Shown here in pieces: positions 46,325-55,719 of a DNA stretch of 64,000 nucleotides. The notes below the pieces were generated by a model, which was not told where the DNA came from, made no database searches, and was given only the letters and a program-made list of their open reading frames with translations. Position numbers and translations under genes: made by a program. How positions within the stretch are numbered: position 1 is the stretch's first letter; each line of letters begins with the position of its first letter. Source of the DNA: Bacillus kwashiorkori (GTDB taxonomy: Bacteria > Bacillota > Bacilli > Bacillales > Caldibacillaceae); the NCBI RefSeq assembly GCF_001375515.1, contig NZ_CTDX01000012.1, positions 36,388-100,387 on the forward strand. Direction: 5' to 3'.

Positions 46325-46843
46325 TTACCTTGGAGAATAAGTAGTCATTTGTTGTTGAGTCATGCCACCAAATGGATAATCATACTCTAATTCTTCTTCA
46401 AACACAGCGTAGTTAAAAAATACCATTGGTAATAAATAACGGTAACCAGTTTGCGGGTCACTTAGGATTAAATGATCTCTGCCCGCTGCTTCCACAATTC
46501 CTTTAAATACTTTTGAATTCCACTCATTGCTGCCTTCAAAAGACATATAAACCGTTGTTAACTTTCCTTTATTTAACCGGAAAATATTTTCAATATAAGA
46601 CTGTTCTAACGGTAACATCCCTGGAATTTGTGGCCCTGTTCCACCGACACCTGGCGTTTGGACAACTCCGCCAGAAGGTACTTGCGGAAACATTGGAATA
46701 AATCCTTGTTGCTGGGCAGGTTGTTGGAATGGATAAGTTACACCTGTTGTTTGTTGAAAAGGATACTGCCCCATACCAGCTTGCATATTTGGATACATTT
46801 GCCGATAAGTTTGGTTCATATTTGATTGATTATTAGTCACCAT
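46325..46843 (-). CDS. gerQ: Spore coat protein GerQ
   Basis: A 172-residue coat protein. The N-terminal half is rich in Gln, Met, Pro and Gly (MNQTYRQMYPNMQAGMG), the sort of segment that transglutaminase cross-links. The conserved C-terminal half has EQSYIENIFRLNKGKLTTVYMSFE and DHLILSDPQTGYRYLLPMVFFNYAVFEEEL. In B. subtilis GerQ holds the cortex hydrolase CwlJ in the coat. Here cwlJ lies just upstream on the same strand, so the partners are probably co-expressed in the mother cell. GGGGGA precedes ATG. Confidence 0.95.
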   Translation of the reverse strand: MVTNNQSNMNQTYRQMYPNMQAGMGQYPFQQTTGVTYPFQQPAQQQGFIPMFPQVPSGGVVQTPGVGGTGPQIPGMLPLEQSYIENIFRLNKGKLTTVYMSFEGSNEWNSKVFKGIVEAAGRDHLILSDPQTGYRYLLPMVFFNYAVFEEELEYDYPFGGMTQQQMTTYSPR

Positions 46844-46891
46844 ACTTCCCCCTCATAACGTTTATAAGTATTTTTAAAATAACAAAATCTT

Positions 46892-47314
46892 TTAAAACAC
46901 CGTCGGACAATTCGCCTGTGTCGGTGAATAAAAACAATGTGATTTATATCTTCCGGCATTCCATTGGTTATACCATTGGGATGGACAACTTCCTGATGGC
47001 ATAAAAAACCAAAGGGAAGTAGATGCCGGGTGAAAACGTTCGCCGCGAATAACTCGTCTTGCTAAGTTAATCTCATTTTGTCGTGCTGCTTGATAAAAGT
47101 AACCTTTCTGGGTTGCTTCAAAACCGCCTGGACTTTGGAACACCATTCGACGTATATTACGAATATCCCGAAAATCTAAACAATCTGCCCTTACACGATT
47201 AACGCCAACATTGCCTACCATTAACATCCCGAGCTCGCCATCACCTTCAGCCTCAGCCCTTATTAATCGTGCTAGTAGTTTTACATCCTCCTCGTTGTAA
47301 GAAATAACGGCCAT
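46892..47314 (-). CDS. cwlJ: Spore cortex-lytic hydrolase CwlJ
   Basis: A 140-residue SleB/CwlJ-type hydrolase without a signal peptide, as usual for CwlJ. It opens MAVISYNEEDVKLLARLIRAEAEG with the catalytic Glu in RAEAEGDGELGMLMVGNV, and has GGFEATQKGYFYQAA and PSGSCPSQWYNQWNAG near the end. ATG 47314 is chosen from the ribosome site GGGGGA and family length; the open frame is 24 codons longer upstream. It degrades cortex in germination triggered by calcium dipicolinate. It lies 48 bases upstream of gerQ. Confidence 0.94.
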   Translation of the reverse strand: MAVISYNEEDVKLLARLIRAEAEGDGELGMLMVGNVGVNRVRADCLDFRDIRNIRRMVFQSPGGFEATQKGYFYQAARQNEINLARRVIRGERFHPASTSLWFFMPSGSCPSQWYNQWNAGRYKSHCFYSPTQANCPTVF

Positions 47315-47516
47315 AAAATCCCCCATTCCGAAAAACATAGGCTCTAATCCATAAAATATGTAGAATGGTTGTCTTTTGTTCTTCAAATCTGCAATTTTTT
47401 TAAAAACCTTTGTCGAGAAAAAGTTATTAGAGGATACAAATTAAAATGATTTATACTAATATATATGATTAGCAAAAGTAGGTATGATAAGTTTTTGAGA
47501 GGTACAAGAGGAAGGT

Positions 47517-47549
47517 AAAAAAACTGCCCCAATATCGGCGCAGTTTTTT
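47517..47549 (-). terminator. Terminator after hemQ
   Basis: AAAAACTGC and GCAGTTTTT arms surround a short loop, with a T run on the minus strand, 9 bases past the hemQ stop. Confidence 0.82.
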
Positions 47550-47557
47550 CCTATATA

Positions 47558-48307
47558 TTATAGAGCCACATATGTGCGAAAGCGTTCTTCATCTAATAAA
47601 TTGCCAACGAAGAAAGAACCGAACTCCCCGTATCGCGCACTCACTTCATCAAAACGCATTTCATAAACTAATTTTTTAAACTGCAATACATCATCAGAGA
47701 ATAAAGTAACCCCCCATTCAAAGTCATCAAAACCGACCGAACCAGTAATTATTTGTTTTACCTTCCCAGCATATTCACGGCCAATTCTGCCATGACTTCT
47801 CATTAGTTCACGGCGCTCTTCCATCGGTAGCATGTACCAGTTATCATTGCCCTCTCTACGTTTGTCCATTGGATAAAAGCAAATGTATTTTGATTTTGGA
47901 AGTGATGGATAGAGTCTTGAGCGGACATAAGGATTTTCATAAGGATCCCCGCCATCCCCACCTGCCAAATAATTACTCAATTCAACAACTGAAACGTAGG
48001 AATATGTAGGAATAAGAAATTCAGCTAATGTTGTTTTATTTAATTCATTCGCAAGATCGTCTAGCTCTTCCATCGTCGGTCTTAATAACATAATCATCAA
48101 ATCAGCTTTTTGTCCGACTATAGAATAAAATGCGTGACTTCCTTGCTTATTTTCATCAACCTCTGCCCATTTATTTAATAAAGCTAAAAACTCTTCAACT
48201 GCAGCATCCCGCTCTTCTTGAGAAATCGCCTTCCAGCTCGTCCAATCGATAGAACGAAAATCATGCAGTGAATACCAGCCATCTAATGTTTGCACTGCTT
48301 CATTCAT
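47558..48307 (-). CDS. hemQ: Coproheme decarboxylase HemQ (hydrogen peroxide-dependent heme synthase)
   Basis: A 249-residue chlorite-dismutase-fold enzyme that makes heme b from coproheme in the Gram-positive pathway. It opens [17 protein letters not shown]. It has a likely active-site Tyr in the region [16 protein letters not shown], and the proximal His may be the one in [17 protein letters not shown] (about residue 170). [16 protein letters not shown] is diagnostic. AAGGAG lies 9 bases before ATG. It corresponds to B. subtilis ywfI, normally next to pta. An IS3-type element now separates the two. Confidence 0.95.
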   Translation of the reverse strand: MNEAVQTLDGWYSLHDFRSIDWTSWKAISQEERDAAVEEFLALLNKWAEVDENKQGSHAFYSIVGQKADLMIMLLRPTMEELDDLANELNKTTLAEFLIPTYSYVSVVELSNYLAGGDGGDPYENPYVRSRLYPSLPKSKYICFYPMDKRREGNDNWYMLPMEERRELMRSHGRIGREYAGKVKQIITGSVGFDDFEWGVTLFSDDVLQFKKLVYEMRFDEVSARYGEFGSFFVGNLLDEERFRTYVAL

Positions 48308-48508
48308 GTCATATCACTCCTTTGTCCTTTTCACACATACTATATCATAGACAATAACTATTTTTCCTAATAAATGATTGTGACGAAATGATGGCACTCT
48401 AATAAAAATGATTTAAAATGATATTAAAAAGTTTATGGTTGATATGGTGTTAGTATAGAAGCGTGGAAACAGCTTAGTTAAGTCTCTATTATAATAAATA
48501 GAGAGGAA

Positions 48509-48781
48509 GTGTCCGAAATGAAACAAAAGCGATATAATCAAGAATTTAAACAAACAATCGTAGAACTTCACAAGGCTGGCACGTCTGTGAGTGACCTCCA
48601 ACGCGAATATGGTGTATCAGAAGTTACAATTTATAAATGGATCAAAGCCCACTCTCCAGTTGCTGGGTCAGAAGATGGTTTAACTCCTGCACAAATTGCA
48701 GAAATACAAAAAGAGAACTTGCGTCTTCAGCAGGAGGTAGAAATTTTAAAAAAGGCTATGACCATATTCGCGCAAAAGTAA
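48509..48781 (+). CDS. IS3-family OrfA (HTH protein)
   Basis: A 90-residue protein with an HTH (SVSDLQREYGVSEVTIYKWI) and a C-terminal leucine-rich coiled coil (EIQKENLRLQQEVEILKKAM). AGAGGAAG precedes ATG. The slippery heptamer A AAA AAG is at 48748-48754 near its end, in the right frame for the -1 shift that makes the OrfAB transposase in this family. The -1 frame continues as GYDHIRAKVTDQEIIDHI, as expected. Confidence 0.9.
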   Translation: MSEMKQKRYNQEFKQTIVELHKAGTSVSDLQREYGVSEVTIYKWIKAHSPVAGSEDGLTPAQIAEIQKENLRLQQEVEILKKAMTIFAQK

Positions 48782-49656
48782 CAGACCAGGAGATCATTGA
48801 TCACATTGAACAAGAAAAAGAGAATCCAATTCAATAAATGTGCAAAGTTCTTGAAGCCCAAAAAGTACGTACTATCAATCGTTTAAAAAAGTTCCATCTT
48901 CATACCAGATTGAAAATGAAGCGATTTTAGAGCGCATTAGAGTCATTCATGCGGAGAGTAAAGGTCGTTATGGCGCACCTAAAATCCATTTTCTACTGAA
49001 TCAGGAGGACTTTTCAGTTAGTTTGAAACGGGTACAACGGATTATGAAAGAAGCAGATATCCGCTCTATTATTACGAAAAAGTATCGTCCAACACAAACT
49101 GTTGGTCACGTTAAAGATCGTGAAAATCTTTTGGAACAAGATTTTGAAACTACCACTATAAATGAAAAATGGGTGGCAGATATAACGTAATATTAATACC
49201 CTTCGGGATGGCTGGTGTTACCTAGCTTCCGTTCTTGACCTGCACACAAAGAAAATAGTAGGATACTCTTTTTCAAAAACAATGACTGTGGAACTTGTTC
49301 TCCAAGCGTTATTAAACGCAATCGATGTTCAACAGCCCGGAGAGGGCCTTGTTTTACACACTGATTTAGGCAGCCAATATACCAGTGAAGCTTTTGAAGA
49401 AGCATTAAAACAGACAAAAATAAATCAATCTTTTAGTCGTAAAGGTTGTCCGTATGACAACGCCTGCATTGAGTCTTTCCACGCAATATTAAAGAAGGAG
49501 GAAGTGTATACAACTATTTATTCTGATTTTGAAACAGCAAGGTTAGCCCTTTTTCAATTTATTGAATCGTGGTATAACCGTAAACGGATCCATGGAGCTA
49601 TTAACTATATGACACCTCAGCAATTAGAGGATTGTTGTCGTCGTAAAGCGGCTTGA
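48754..49656 (+). pseudogene. IS3-family OrfB transposase, disrupted
   Basis: The DDE catalytic domain can be followed through three frames. In the -1 frame there is a stop TAA at 48835-48837, then a one-base loss near 48857, then a one-base gain near 49189. After repair the order is RYGAPKIHFLL, WVADITYINT (first Asp), VLHTDLGSQYTSEAFEE (second Asp) and CIESFHAILKKEE (Glu), ending in ESWYNRKRIHGAINYMTPQQLE. All catalytic residues survive, so decay is recent, but no functional transposase can be made. Confidence 0.88.
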
Positions 49657-49679
49657 TTAGTAAACAAATAAAAAGATTT

Positions 49680-49861
49680 CACTGAGCCACAGCGGAGCTG
49701 CTTGCCAATGAGTGCAGCGCCCGATTCTTAGTAGGCGGTGGAAGGGGGCGGGGCCCCACCAGCGAATACTTAGAATCGATTTGTCCGTGTTATGCTTACA
49801 GCAGGAAGAGCCCCTAGGCTGTTTTTTTGGCGAACCTGCTCCGATCCACCAACACGGACAA
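49680..49861 (+). other. GC-rich foldable segment inside the IS3 element
   Basis: After orfB the element continues for 331 bases with no credible gene. Two adjacent stems are clear. CGATTCT (49722-49728) pairs with AGAATCG (49772-49778), with an inner GGTGG/CCACC. TTGTCCGTGTT (49781-49791) pairs perfectly with AACACGGACAA (49851-49861), with an inner AGCAGG/CCTGCT. A smaller GCTGC/GCAGC stem precedes. Composition is much richer in GC than the rest of the element. I match it to no known RNA family. Confidence 0.6.
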
Positions 49862-50192
49862 AAGCAAGGTCAACGGTGGCGGGCAACAAGTGGGAATGCC
49901 AAAACAAAACTTTTTGACTGATTATTTTGGAAATATAGATTTAAAGTGATTTAACTTTTTTGTGTCCAAGATATTGACCTAGATCCAATATTATGAATTA
50001 GTGTAAATAGGGAATAGTAAATGAAGATATGTGCAACAGTTGAATAATGATCCACCAATTATCCAAAAGTAATGGAAAACAATCAAAAAAAATTATTGTA
50101 TCAAAGCATTTTTTGTAAATAATATTGTCTCTTTACAGTAAATCGTTTTTGTTTTAATCAATTGGAGTATTCATCGAAAATAAATTTCCTGT

Positions 50193-50206
50193 TGTAAACG
50201 GTGACA
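50193..50206 (+). promoter_or_regulatory. CcpA cre site upstream of pta
   Basis: TGTAAACGGTGACA fits every defined position of TGWAANCGNTNWCA. Its centre is about 54 bases before the start predicted from the promoter at 50220-50247. In B. subtilis, cre sites at about this position activate pta and ackA, so activation by CcpA is expected rather than repression. Confidence 0.78.
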
Positions 50207-50219
50207 ATCATTCATTAGC

Positions 50220-50247
50220 TTGAAAAATTTTTCACAAATAGTATGCT
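50220..50247 (+). promoter_or_regulatory. Predicted pta promoter
   Basis: TTGAAA (50220-50225), 16 bases, TATGCT (50242-50247), 33 bases before the pta ATG. Bases 49988-50192 show nothing else. Confidence 0.6.
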
Positions 50248-50280
50248 AAAGAAGGAAACTTTATCAAGGAGGCACAATTT

Positions 50281-51249
50281 ATGGATTTATTTTCAATCGT
50301 AAAAGAAAAAATTAGTGGAAAAGGATTGCGGATCGTTTTTCCTGAAGGATTAGATGAGCGAATTTTACAAGCAGCTTCTAGACTTGCAGCAGATAATTTA
50401 GTTAAGCCGATCTTACTAGGAAATAATGCTGAAATTGAAGCGAAAGCTAGCTCGCTATCTGTTAGTTTAGATGGGGTAGACATAATTGACCCAAATACAT
50501 ATAGTGAATACGATTTATTAGTGGAAAAATTTGTTGAAAGAAGAAAAGGGAAAGCAACGGAAGAGCAAGCACAACAAATTTTGCGTGACGTGAACTATTT
50601 TGGAACAATGCTCGTTTATTTACAAAAAGCGGACGGATTAGTTAGTGGGGCAGCCCATTCTACTGCTGATACGGTACGTCCAGCACTCCAAATTATTAAA
50701 ACGAAACAAGGAGTGAAGAAAACATCCGGAGCATTTATCATGGTTCGCGATGATAAAAAGTATGTGTTTGCTGATTGTGCAATTAATATGTCATTAGATG
50801 CGCAGGATTTGGCGGAAATTGCCAATGAGAGTGCGAAAACAGCGAAAATGTTTGATATTGATCCGAAAATCGCAATGCTTAGTTTCTCTACAAAAGGTTC
50901 AGCAAAATCCCCAGACACGGAAAAAGTAGCGGAAGCGGTTCAACTTGCAAAACAATTAAACCCTGAATTAGTAATTGACGGGGAATTCCAATTCGATGCT
51001 GCATTCGTACCAACCGTTGCGGAAAAGAAAGCACCAGGCTCAGTTATTAAAGGGGACGCGACGGTATTTGTGTTCCCAAGCCTGGAAGCGGGAAATATTG
51101 GTTATAAAATTGCCCAACGGCTAGGTAATTTTGAAGCGGTCGGACCGATTTTACAAGGTCTTAATGCTCCAGTAAATGATTTATCTCGTGGATGCAGTAG
51201 TGAAGATGTGTATAAATTGGCTTTAATTACTGCAGCTCAATGTATATAA
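50281..51249 (+). CDS. pta: Phosphate acetyltransferase
   Basis: A 322-residue short-type Pta that interconverts acetyl-CoA and acetyl phosphate in the cytoplasm. Blocks include RIVFPEGLDERILQAA, VSGAAHSTADTVRPALQIIKT, FADCAINMSLDAQDLAEIA, MLSFSTKGSAKSP and VFPSLEAGNIGYKIAQRL. AAGGAGG lies before ATG 50281. With acetate kinase (not in the window) it forms the overflow route for excess carbon, which explains the cre site. lipL follows 106 bases later behind a terminator, as ywfL follows in B. subtilis. Confidence 0.97.
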   Translation: MDLFSIVKEKISGKGLRIVFPEGLDERILQAASRLAADNLVKPILLGNNAEIEAKASSLSVSLDGVDIIDPNTYSEYDLLVEKFVERRKGKATEEQAQQILRDVNYFGTMLVYLQKADGLVSGAAHSTADTVRPALQIIKTKQGVKKTSGAFIMVRDDKKYVFADCAINMSLDAQDLAEIANESAKTAKMFDIDPKIAMLSFSTKGSAKSPDTEKVAEAVQLAKQLNPELVIDGEFQFDAAFVPTVAEKKAPGSVIKGDATVFVFPSLEAGNIGYKIAQRLGNFEAVGPILQGLNAPVNDLSRGCSSEDVYKLALITAAQCI

Positions 51250-51259
51250 TAAAGATACT

Positions 51260-51292
51260 ATCCCGTCAGCTACATAGACGGGATTTCTTTTC
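51260..51292 (+). terminator. Terminator after pta
   Basis: ATCCCGTC (51260-51267) pairs with GACGGGAT (51277-51284), followed by TTCTTTT. Confidence 0.88.
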
Positions 51293-51355
51293 ATACTCAT
51301 TTTTGTAAAGGTAGCTTACGTATGAAATATTGAATTTTTAATAAGGAGAATACAT

Positions 51356-52198
51356 ATGAGCGAGGCACTAACTCTTTTACGACAACCAGAGTGGCGTGTA
51401 ATGGACCAATCCAGCTTAGGTCCACAATTCCCTGCCATTCAATCATTCGCAATCGATGATACGTTATGTGAATCGGTTGGCTCGGGAAATTCAGCCGCCG
51501 TTGCGCGTGCATGGGTTCATGAAAAAACCGTTGTGTTAGGTATTCAAGATGTTAGGTTACCATACCTGGAGAAAGGTTTAACATATTTAACGGAGCAAGG
51601 ATATCAATATATCGTTAGAACATCTGGAGGACTTGCCGTATTACTAGATTCAGGCGTTTTAAATTTAACGTTAATTTTCCCTGAAACAGAAAAGTCGATA
51701 GATATTAACCGCGGGTATGATGCGATGTATCAATTAATCAAAATGATGTTTGCCGATGTAACGGATAAAATTGAAGCATATGAGATTGTCGGTTCCTATT
51801 GTCCAGGAAGTTATGATTTAAGTATTGACGGGAAAAAGTTTGCGGGAATTTCCCAACGACGGGTTAAACGTGGTGTCGCTGTTCAAATATACTTATGTGT
51901 TACTGGAAGTGGCAGTGAGAGGGCAGCGATTATTCGCGAGTTTTATGAACAATCCATACAAGAGGAAGAAACAAAAACGGCCTATCCGAAAATAAAACCA
52001 GAAGTAATGGCATCTTTATCAGAGTTGTTAAACATAAATTTGACGGTCGACAATACGATGATGCGCTTTTTACAAGTTTTGCAGAAATTAAGTAACAAAC
52101 CACTAATTACGTCTCAACTTTACGACTTTGAAGTGCCCAAATATGACCATTATTATGAGAGAGTCGTTGAACGGAATGAAAAGTGGCTACCATTGTAA
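51356..52198 (+). CDS. lipL: Octanoyl-[GcvH]:protein N-octanoyltransferase
   Basis: A 280-residue lipoate-ligase-fold amidotransferase that moves octanoyl from the H protein of glycine cleavage to E2 subunits. The N-terminal part has [21 protein letters not shown], then [16 protein letters not shown], and the catalytic Cys is in [24 protein letters not shown] (about residue 148). Length and neighbours match B. subtilis ywfL/lipL. AAGGAG lies before ATG. Confidence 0.93.
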   Translation: MSEALTLLRQPEWRVMDQSSLGPQFPAIQSFAIDDTLCESVGSGNSAAVARAWVHEKTVVLGIQDVRLPYLEKGLTYLTEQGYQYIVRTSGGLAVLLDSGVLNLTLIFPETEKSIDINRGYDAMYQLIKMMFADVTDKIEAYEIVGSYCPGSYDLSIDGKKFAGISQRRVKRGVAVQIYLCVTGSGSERAAIIREFYEQSIQEEETKTAYPKIKPEVMASLSELLNINLTVDNTMMRFLQVLQKLSNKPLITSQLYDFEVPKYDHYYERVVERNEKWLPL

Positions 52199-52213
52199 CA
52201 AAATGGCTAATAA

Positions 52214-52250
52214 AAAGAGCTAACGCAAAGTATATGCGTAGCTCTTTATT
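52214..52250 (+). terminator. Terminator after lipL
   Basis: AAAGAGCTAACGCA (52214-52227) pairs with TGCGTAGCTCTTT (52235-52247) almost perfectly, then a short T-rich tail. It probably also serves convergent rsfA. Confidence 0.9.
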
Positions 52251-52328
52251 ATTATATCCGTTGTTGCCAAACCCGATTTGGAAATCTGGCTGTCGTTTTT
52301 AAAAAGTTTTTTCTCCCTTAACTCCCTA

Positions 52329-53036
52329 CTATTCTGCAACTTTTTCTAAATTTCCGTTGCGATCCATTTTAAAAGTCGTTGCTGGTCTTTCCTCTTCATC
52401 AAACAGTACAAGCTTGCGTGCACGATTCATTATTTGAATTAATGTTTCATAATCTTCTTGCATTGTTTGAGAGTTTTGTTCTAATTCTTCAATTTTGCTT
52501 TCTAATTCTTCATTCTGTTTGCGCAAATCTCGAATTTCTTGTTTTAATCTTGCATTCTCACTCTTATAAATATTAGATTGCAAACTTGAGACATTTAAGC
52601 TTTGTAAGAAACGAATAACTTGATCCATCGTTAAATCATTAGTACTTGTCACAGTAGTTACCGGTTCCGTTTGAATGGTAGTTTGTGTAACAGGTTCACT
52701 GATTACTTCAGATAGACTTTGTTCAGTTAGATCAGATAATTCAACATCTGTTGGCATTGGTGGCTGGTAAAGTAATTTTTTCTTACCACCATGGTCTTTT
52801 CCTAATAATCTTTGTCTTTGCTTCCGTTGTTTTTTTGCTAGTTGTAACGCTTTTTCATATTTATGGCGCACCACTGCGTTCCAGCGAAAACCGCATGCAG
52901 CACTTGTCCGATTTAGTTTATCACCTACCTCTTCAAAGGCGTTTAATTGTGTACTTCCTTCACGTACATGTCGTAAAACAGTTTCCGCTAATAATAAATC
53001 ATTTTCTTCTGTCCATGCATCTTGACGAACTTTCAT
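52329..53036 (-). CDS. rsfA: RsfA-family prespore transcriptional regulator
   Basis: A 235-residue protein. Residues 1-60 form a Myb/SANT-like DNA-binding domain ([55 protein letters not shown]). The middle is a variable linker. Residues about 155-215 form a strong coiled coil ([28 protein letters not shown]). In B. subtilis RsfA modulates sigma-F-dependent genes in the forespore. ATG 53036 is chosen with GGGAG eight bases upstream; the open frame is 7 codons longer. Confidence 0.9.
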   Translation of the reverse strand: MKVRQDAWTEENDLLLAETVLRHVREGSTQLNAFEEVGDKLNRTSAACGFRWNAVVRHKYEKALQLAKKQRKQRQRLLGKDHGGKKKLLYQPPMPTDVELSDLTEQSLSEVISEPVTQTTIQTEPVTTVTSTNDLTMDQVIRFLQSLNVSSLQSNIYKSENARLKQEIRDLRKQNEELESKIEELEQNSQTMQEDYETLIQIMNRARKLVLFDEEERPATTFKMDRNGNLEKVAE

Positions 53037-53057
53037 TTCCTCAACTCCCAATTTCAA

Positions 53058-53300
53058 TTATGTTATTTTTAGTAGGATTACTATTATCATGGACAAATTT
53101 TTTTATCTTTATACAAGAATATTAAAAAGGATAATAGATTTTTTAAAATTTTTACTTGTAAAAGTATATTATGGATGATGGATAGCAGGTAAAATGGGAA
53201 AAAGCTAAATACATATTTTGTGAATCTTTTAACAAATGAGAAGCTTGATATATCGAATTATTAGCAGTAAAATACCTTTTAGTATAAAAAACCATTTCAC
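53058..53300. other. Gene-free stretch between divergent rsfA and the DUF1450 gene
   Basis: AT-rich, with no frame that has a ribosome site and no strong hairpin. It must hold both promoters, including a sporulation promoter for rsfA, but I cannot place them with confidence. Confidence 0.5.
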
Positions 53301-53390
53301 TTTTAATTGATAATTTCGCTTGCTAAGTGGGATTTTAATAAACGAATAAGTGACGAGAAAAAACTATATATCATGAAGGGAATGTCAAAG

Positions 53391-53615
53391 ATGGCAAACG
53401 AATTTCGTGTTTGCGATGACTGCCAAGCAGTTAATTTGAAAACATTAATACCAAAATTAAAGGAAATTGACCCAGAAGCAACGATTCAGATCGGTTGCCA
53501 ATCTTATTGTGGACCAGGACGTAAAAAAACATTTACATTCGTGAATAATCGTCCAGTTGCTGCCTTAACAGAAGAAGAATTAATGGAGAAAGTAAAACAA
53601 AAATTACAAGGTTAA
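53391..53615 (+). CDS. DUF1450 small cysteine-containing protein
   Basis: A 74-residue protein with CDDCQ near residue 9 and [11 protein letters not shown] near residue 41, the Cys pattern of DUF1450 (YuzB-like). A thioredoxin-like [2Fe-2S] ferredoxin fold has been suggested for such proteins, but function is unknown. ATG 53391 is preferred since AAGGGA is about ten bases away; another in-frame ATG lies nine bases upstream, at 53382. The gene is alone with its terminator. Confidence 0.82.
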   Translation: MANEFRVCDDCQAVNLKTLIPKLKEIDPEATIQIGCQSYCGPGRKKTFTFVNNRPVAALTEEELMEKVKQKLQG

Positions 53616-53639
53616 TCTGTTTTGCTTTATTCCACGAAG

Positions 53640-53672
53640 AAAACACTCTTACATACAAGGGTGTTTTTTTAA
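53640..53672 (+). terminator. Terminator after the DUF1450 gene
   Basis: AACACTCTT pairs with AAGGGTGTT through one G-U pair, followed by seven Ts. Confidence 0.85.
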
Positions 53673-53805
53673 ACTTTCTATTCATAAATTTTTTAACGAA
53701 ATGGAGTGGTGTGGAAATTTTAACAAATTAAATGGTATTTTCTAATGAAACAAGCTAGAAAAGCAGATATAATAGATTCATGAAACTTTGGAAGAGGGTA
53801 TTGCT

Positions 53806-55101
53806 ATGTCTGAACAAAAGTTAAGTGAAGAAAAGGTATTTAAAGACCCTGTTCATCGATATGTACATGTTCAAGATCGCGTCATATGGGACTTAATCGG
53901 TACAAAGGAGTTTCAACGATTACGGCGCATCAAACAATTAGGTACGACCTTTTTGACATTCCACGGTGCGGAACATAGTCGCTTTAATCACTCCTTAGGT
54001 GTATATGAGATCGTTAGACGAATTGTGGATAATGTTTTTAAAGGCAGACAAGGTTGGAATGAAGAAGATCGATTACTCGCCTTATGTGCGGCACTTTTAC
54101 ATGATTTAGGCCACGGTCCATTTTCCCACTCTTTTGAAAAAGTTTTTTCGTTAGACCATGAAAGTTTTACTCAAAAGATTATTTTAGGTGACACTGAAGT
54201 GAACAAAGTATTGCAGACGGTTGATGCAAGTTTTCCGAAACAAGTCGCAGAAGTTATTGCCAAAACATCGGAAAAAAAACTAGTCATCAGTCTTATTTCC
54301 AGTCAAATCGATGCAGATCGGATGGATTATTTACTAAGAGACGCTTACTATACTGGAGTAAGTTATGGCAATATTGATATGGAGCGGGTATTACGGGTAA
54401 TGCGCCCACAGGAAGATCAAGTCGTTATTAAAAAAAGTGGGATGCATGCAGTAGAAGATTACATAATGAGTCGTTACCAAATGTACTGGCAAGTGTATTT
54501 TCATCCAGTAACCCGGAGTGGTGAAGCGGTATTAAAAAAACTTTTACATCGAGCAAAATATTTATATAATCACAGCTATTCATTTAAACATGAACCTCGT
54601 CATTTTTATACATTATTTTCCGAGCAAACGACGTTACAAGACTATTTAAATTTAGACGAAACCGTAGTATTATATTATTTTCAAGTCTGGCAAGAAGAAG
54701 AGGATGAAATATTAAAAGACTTATCTAGCCGGTTTTTAAATCGCAATTTATTCAAATATGTAGAGTTTGATCCAGCGGTAGAATATAAGAAATATAAAGA
54801 ATTGACCGATTTATTCAAGGCTGCTGGCATTGATCCAGATTATTACTTCGCTTTTGATTCCTCCTCTGATTTGCCATACGATTTTTATCGACCAGGTGAA
54901 GAGGAAGAAAGGCTACCGATTCATTTACTAATGCCGAACGGAGAATTAAGGGAACTATCGACTGAGTCGGAAATTGTCGAGGCGATTAGTGGAAAAAGAA
55001 GAACGGATCATAAATTATACTTTCCTCAAGATCTTTTATATGATGAATCGAAGGAAGGGCCAATAAAAAAGCAAATTAGAAAACTATTAGGTATAGAATA
55101 A
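53806..55101 (+). CDS. ywfO: HD-domain phosphohydrolase (YwfO)
   Basis: A 431-residue HD protein similar to dGTPases. Metal ligands are visible: FHGAEHSRFNHSLGVYE supplies the first His, ALLHDLGHGPFSHSFE the HD pair, and SSQIDADRMDYLLRDAYYTGV the last Asp. It matches B. subtilis YwfO in length and position. Nucleoside triphosphate hydrolysis is the family role, with the substrate not known here. ATG 53806 follows GAGGG. ywgA follows 88 bases later on the same strand. Confidence 0.92.
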   Translation: MSEQKLSEEKVFKDPVHRYVHVQDRVIWDLIGTKEFQRLRRIKQLGTTFLTFHGAEHSRFNHSLGVYEIVRRIVDNVFKGRQGWNEEDRLLALCAALLHDLGHGPFSHSFEKVFSLDHESFTQKIILGDTEVNKVLQTVDASFPKQVAEVIAKTSEKKLVISLISSQIDADRMDYLLRDAYYTGVSYGNIDMERVLRVMRPQEDQVVIKKSGMHAVEDYIMSRYQMYWQVYFHPVTRSGEAVLKKLLHRAKYLYNHSYSFKHEPRHFYTLFSEQTTLQDYLNLDETVVLYYFQVWQEEEDEILKDLSSRFLNRNLFKYVEFDPAVEYKKYKELTDLFKAAGIDPDYYFAFDSSSDLPYDFYRPGEEEERLPIHLLMPNGELRELSTESEIVEAISGKRRTDHKLYFPQDLLYDESKEGPIKKQIRKLLGIE

Positions 55102-55189
55102 CAAGGGGATACTTGAACTTTGAGTGAAGTTATTGTAGTTTTGGCCTTTTTGAAAATGAACAATGGATGCAGTAGGAGATGAAGTGAAG

Positions 55190-55717
55190 ATGATGCTTTC
55201 GGAACATGCAAAAATATTAAATACGATTCGTTTAGCCGATGAAGTTGTTGGACGGAAAAAGTTACAAAAAATGATTTTTATAGCAAAAAAACTTGCCTAT
55301 CCTTTTCAAGAAAAATTTGAATTCCATTTTTACGGACCCTATTCAGAAGAGTTAACTTTACAAATGGAAGAATTAGTAAATATGGGTTTTTTAGAAGAAG
55401 TAAAAGAGAAAAAGGGTGGCTACTTTCAATATCGTTATACAATCACTGATACAGGGGAAGAATTTTTACAAATGTATGAAAATGCATTAAATACAAACAG
55501 CTTTGATGATTTAGTACAAAATCTGAATGATCAAAGTGCCCGCTTTTTAGAACTCGTATCGACTATTCTTTACTTTGACCAATTATCCCGGGAAGAAATT
55601 TTTGATAAAGTTTATACAGTGAAAAGTAAACAAAATTATACGGAAGAAGAGATTGAAGAGGCTTTTCGCTATATTGACGCACTGAAAAGTATGGCAAACA
55701 TCCAACTCCACACATAA
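55190..55717 (+). CDS. ywgA: YwgA-family protein
   Basis: About 175 residues, resembling YwgA. It opens LSEHAKILNTIRLADEVVGRKKLQKMIFIAKKL, a winged-helix-like segment, then FHFYGPYSEELTLQMEELVNMGFL and SARFLELVSTILYF. Starts at GTG 55184, ATG 55190 and ATG 55193 are all possible; AGGAG lies 5-14 bases upstream, so the exact start is uncertain. Function is unknown. It is followed by its own terminator, consistent with a ywfO-ywgA unit. Confidence 0.85.
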   Translation: MMLSEHAKILNTIRLADEVVGRKKLQKMIFIAKKLAYPFQEKFEFHFYGPYSEELTLQMEELVNMGFLEEVKEKKGGYFQYRYTITDTGEEFLQMYENALNTNSFDDLVQNLNDQSARFLELVSTILYFDQLSREEIFDKVYTVKSKQNYTEEEIEEAFRYIDALKSMANIQLHT

Positions 55718-55719
55718 CG

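Larger units (their letters stand above)
48445..49987 (+). mobile_element. IS3-family element, about 1543 bp, inactive
   Basis: It carries an intact orfA and a broken orfB. The proposed ends start with TGG (48445) and stop with CCA (49987). The first 40 bases of the left end and the inverted right end agree at about 24 positions without gaps, including GGAAAC/GGACAC and AGTTAA. The three bases outside each end are both ATA, a duplication of the size this family makes. The copy sits between hemQ and pta, which are otherwise neighbours. End placement is less certain than for the ISL3 element. Confidence 0.75.

Noticed and set aside
49712..49921. A 69-codon frame in the 3' part of the IS3 element
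   Set aside because: No ribosome site, odd Arg/Gln/Pro-rich composition, and it runs across both arms of two strong stems. The segment is better explained as noncoding structured DNA or RNA.
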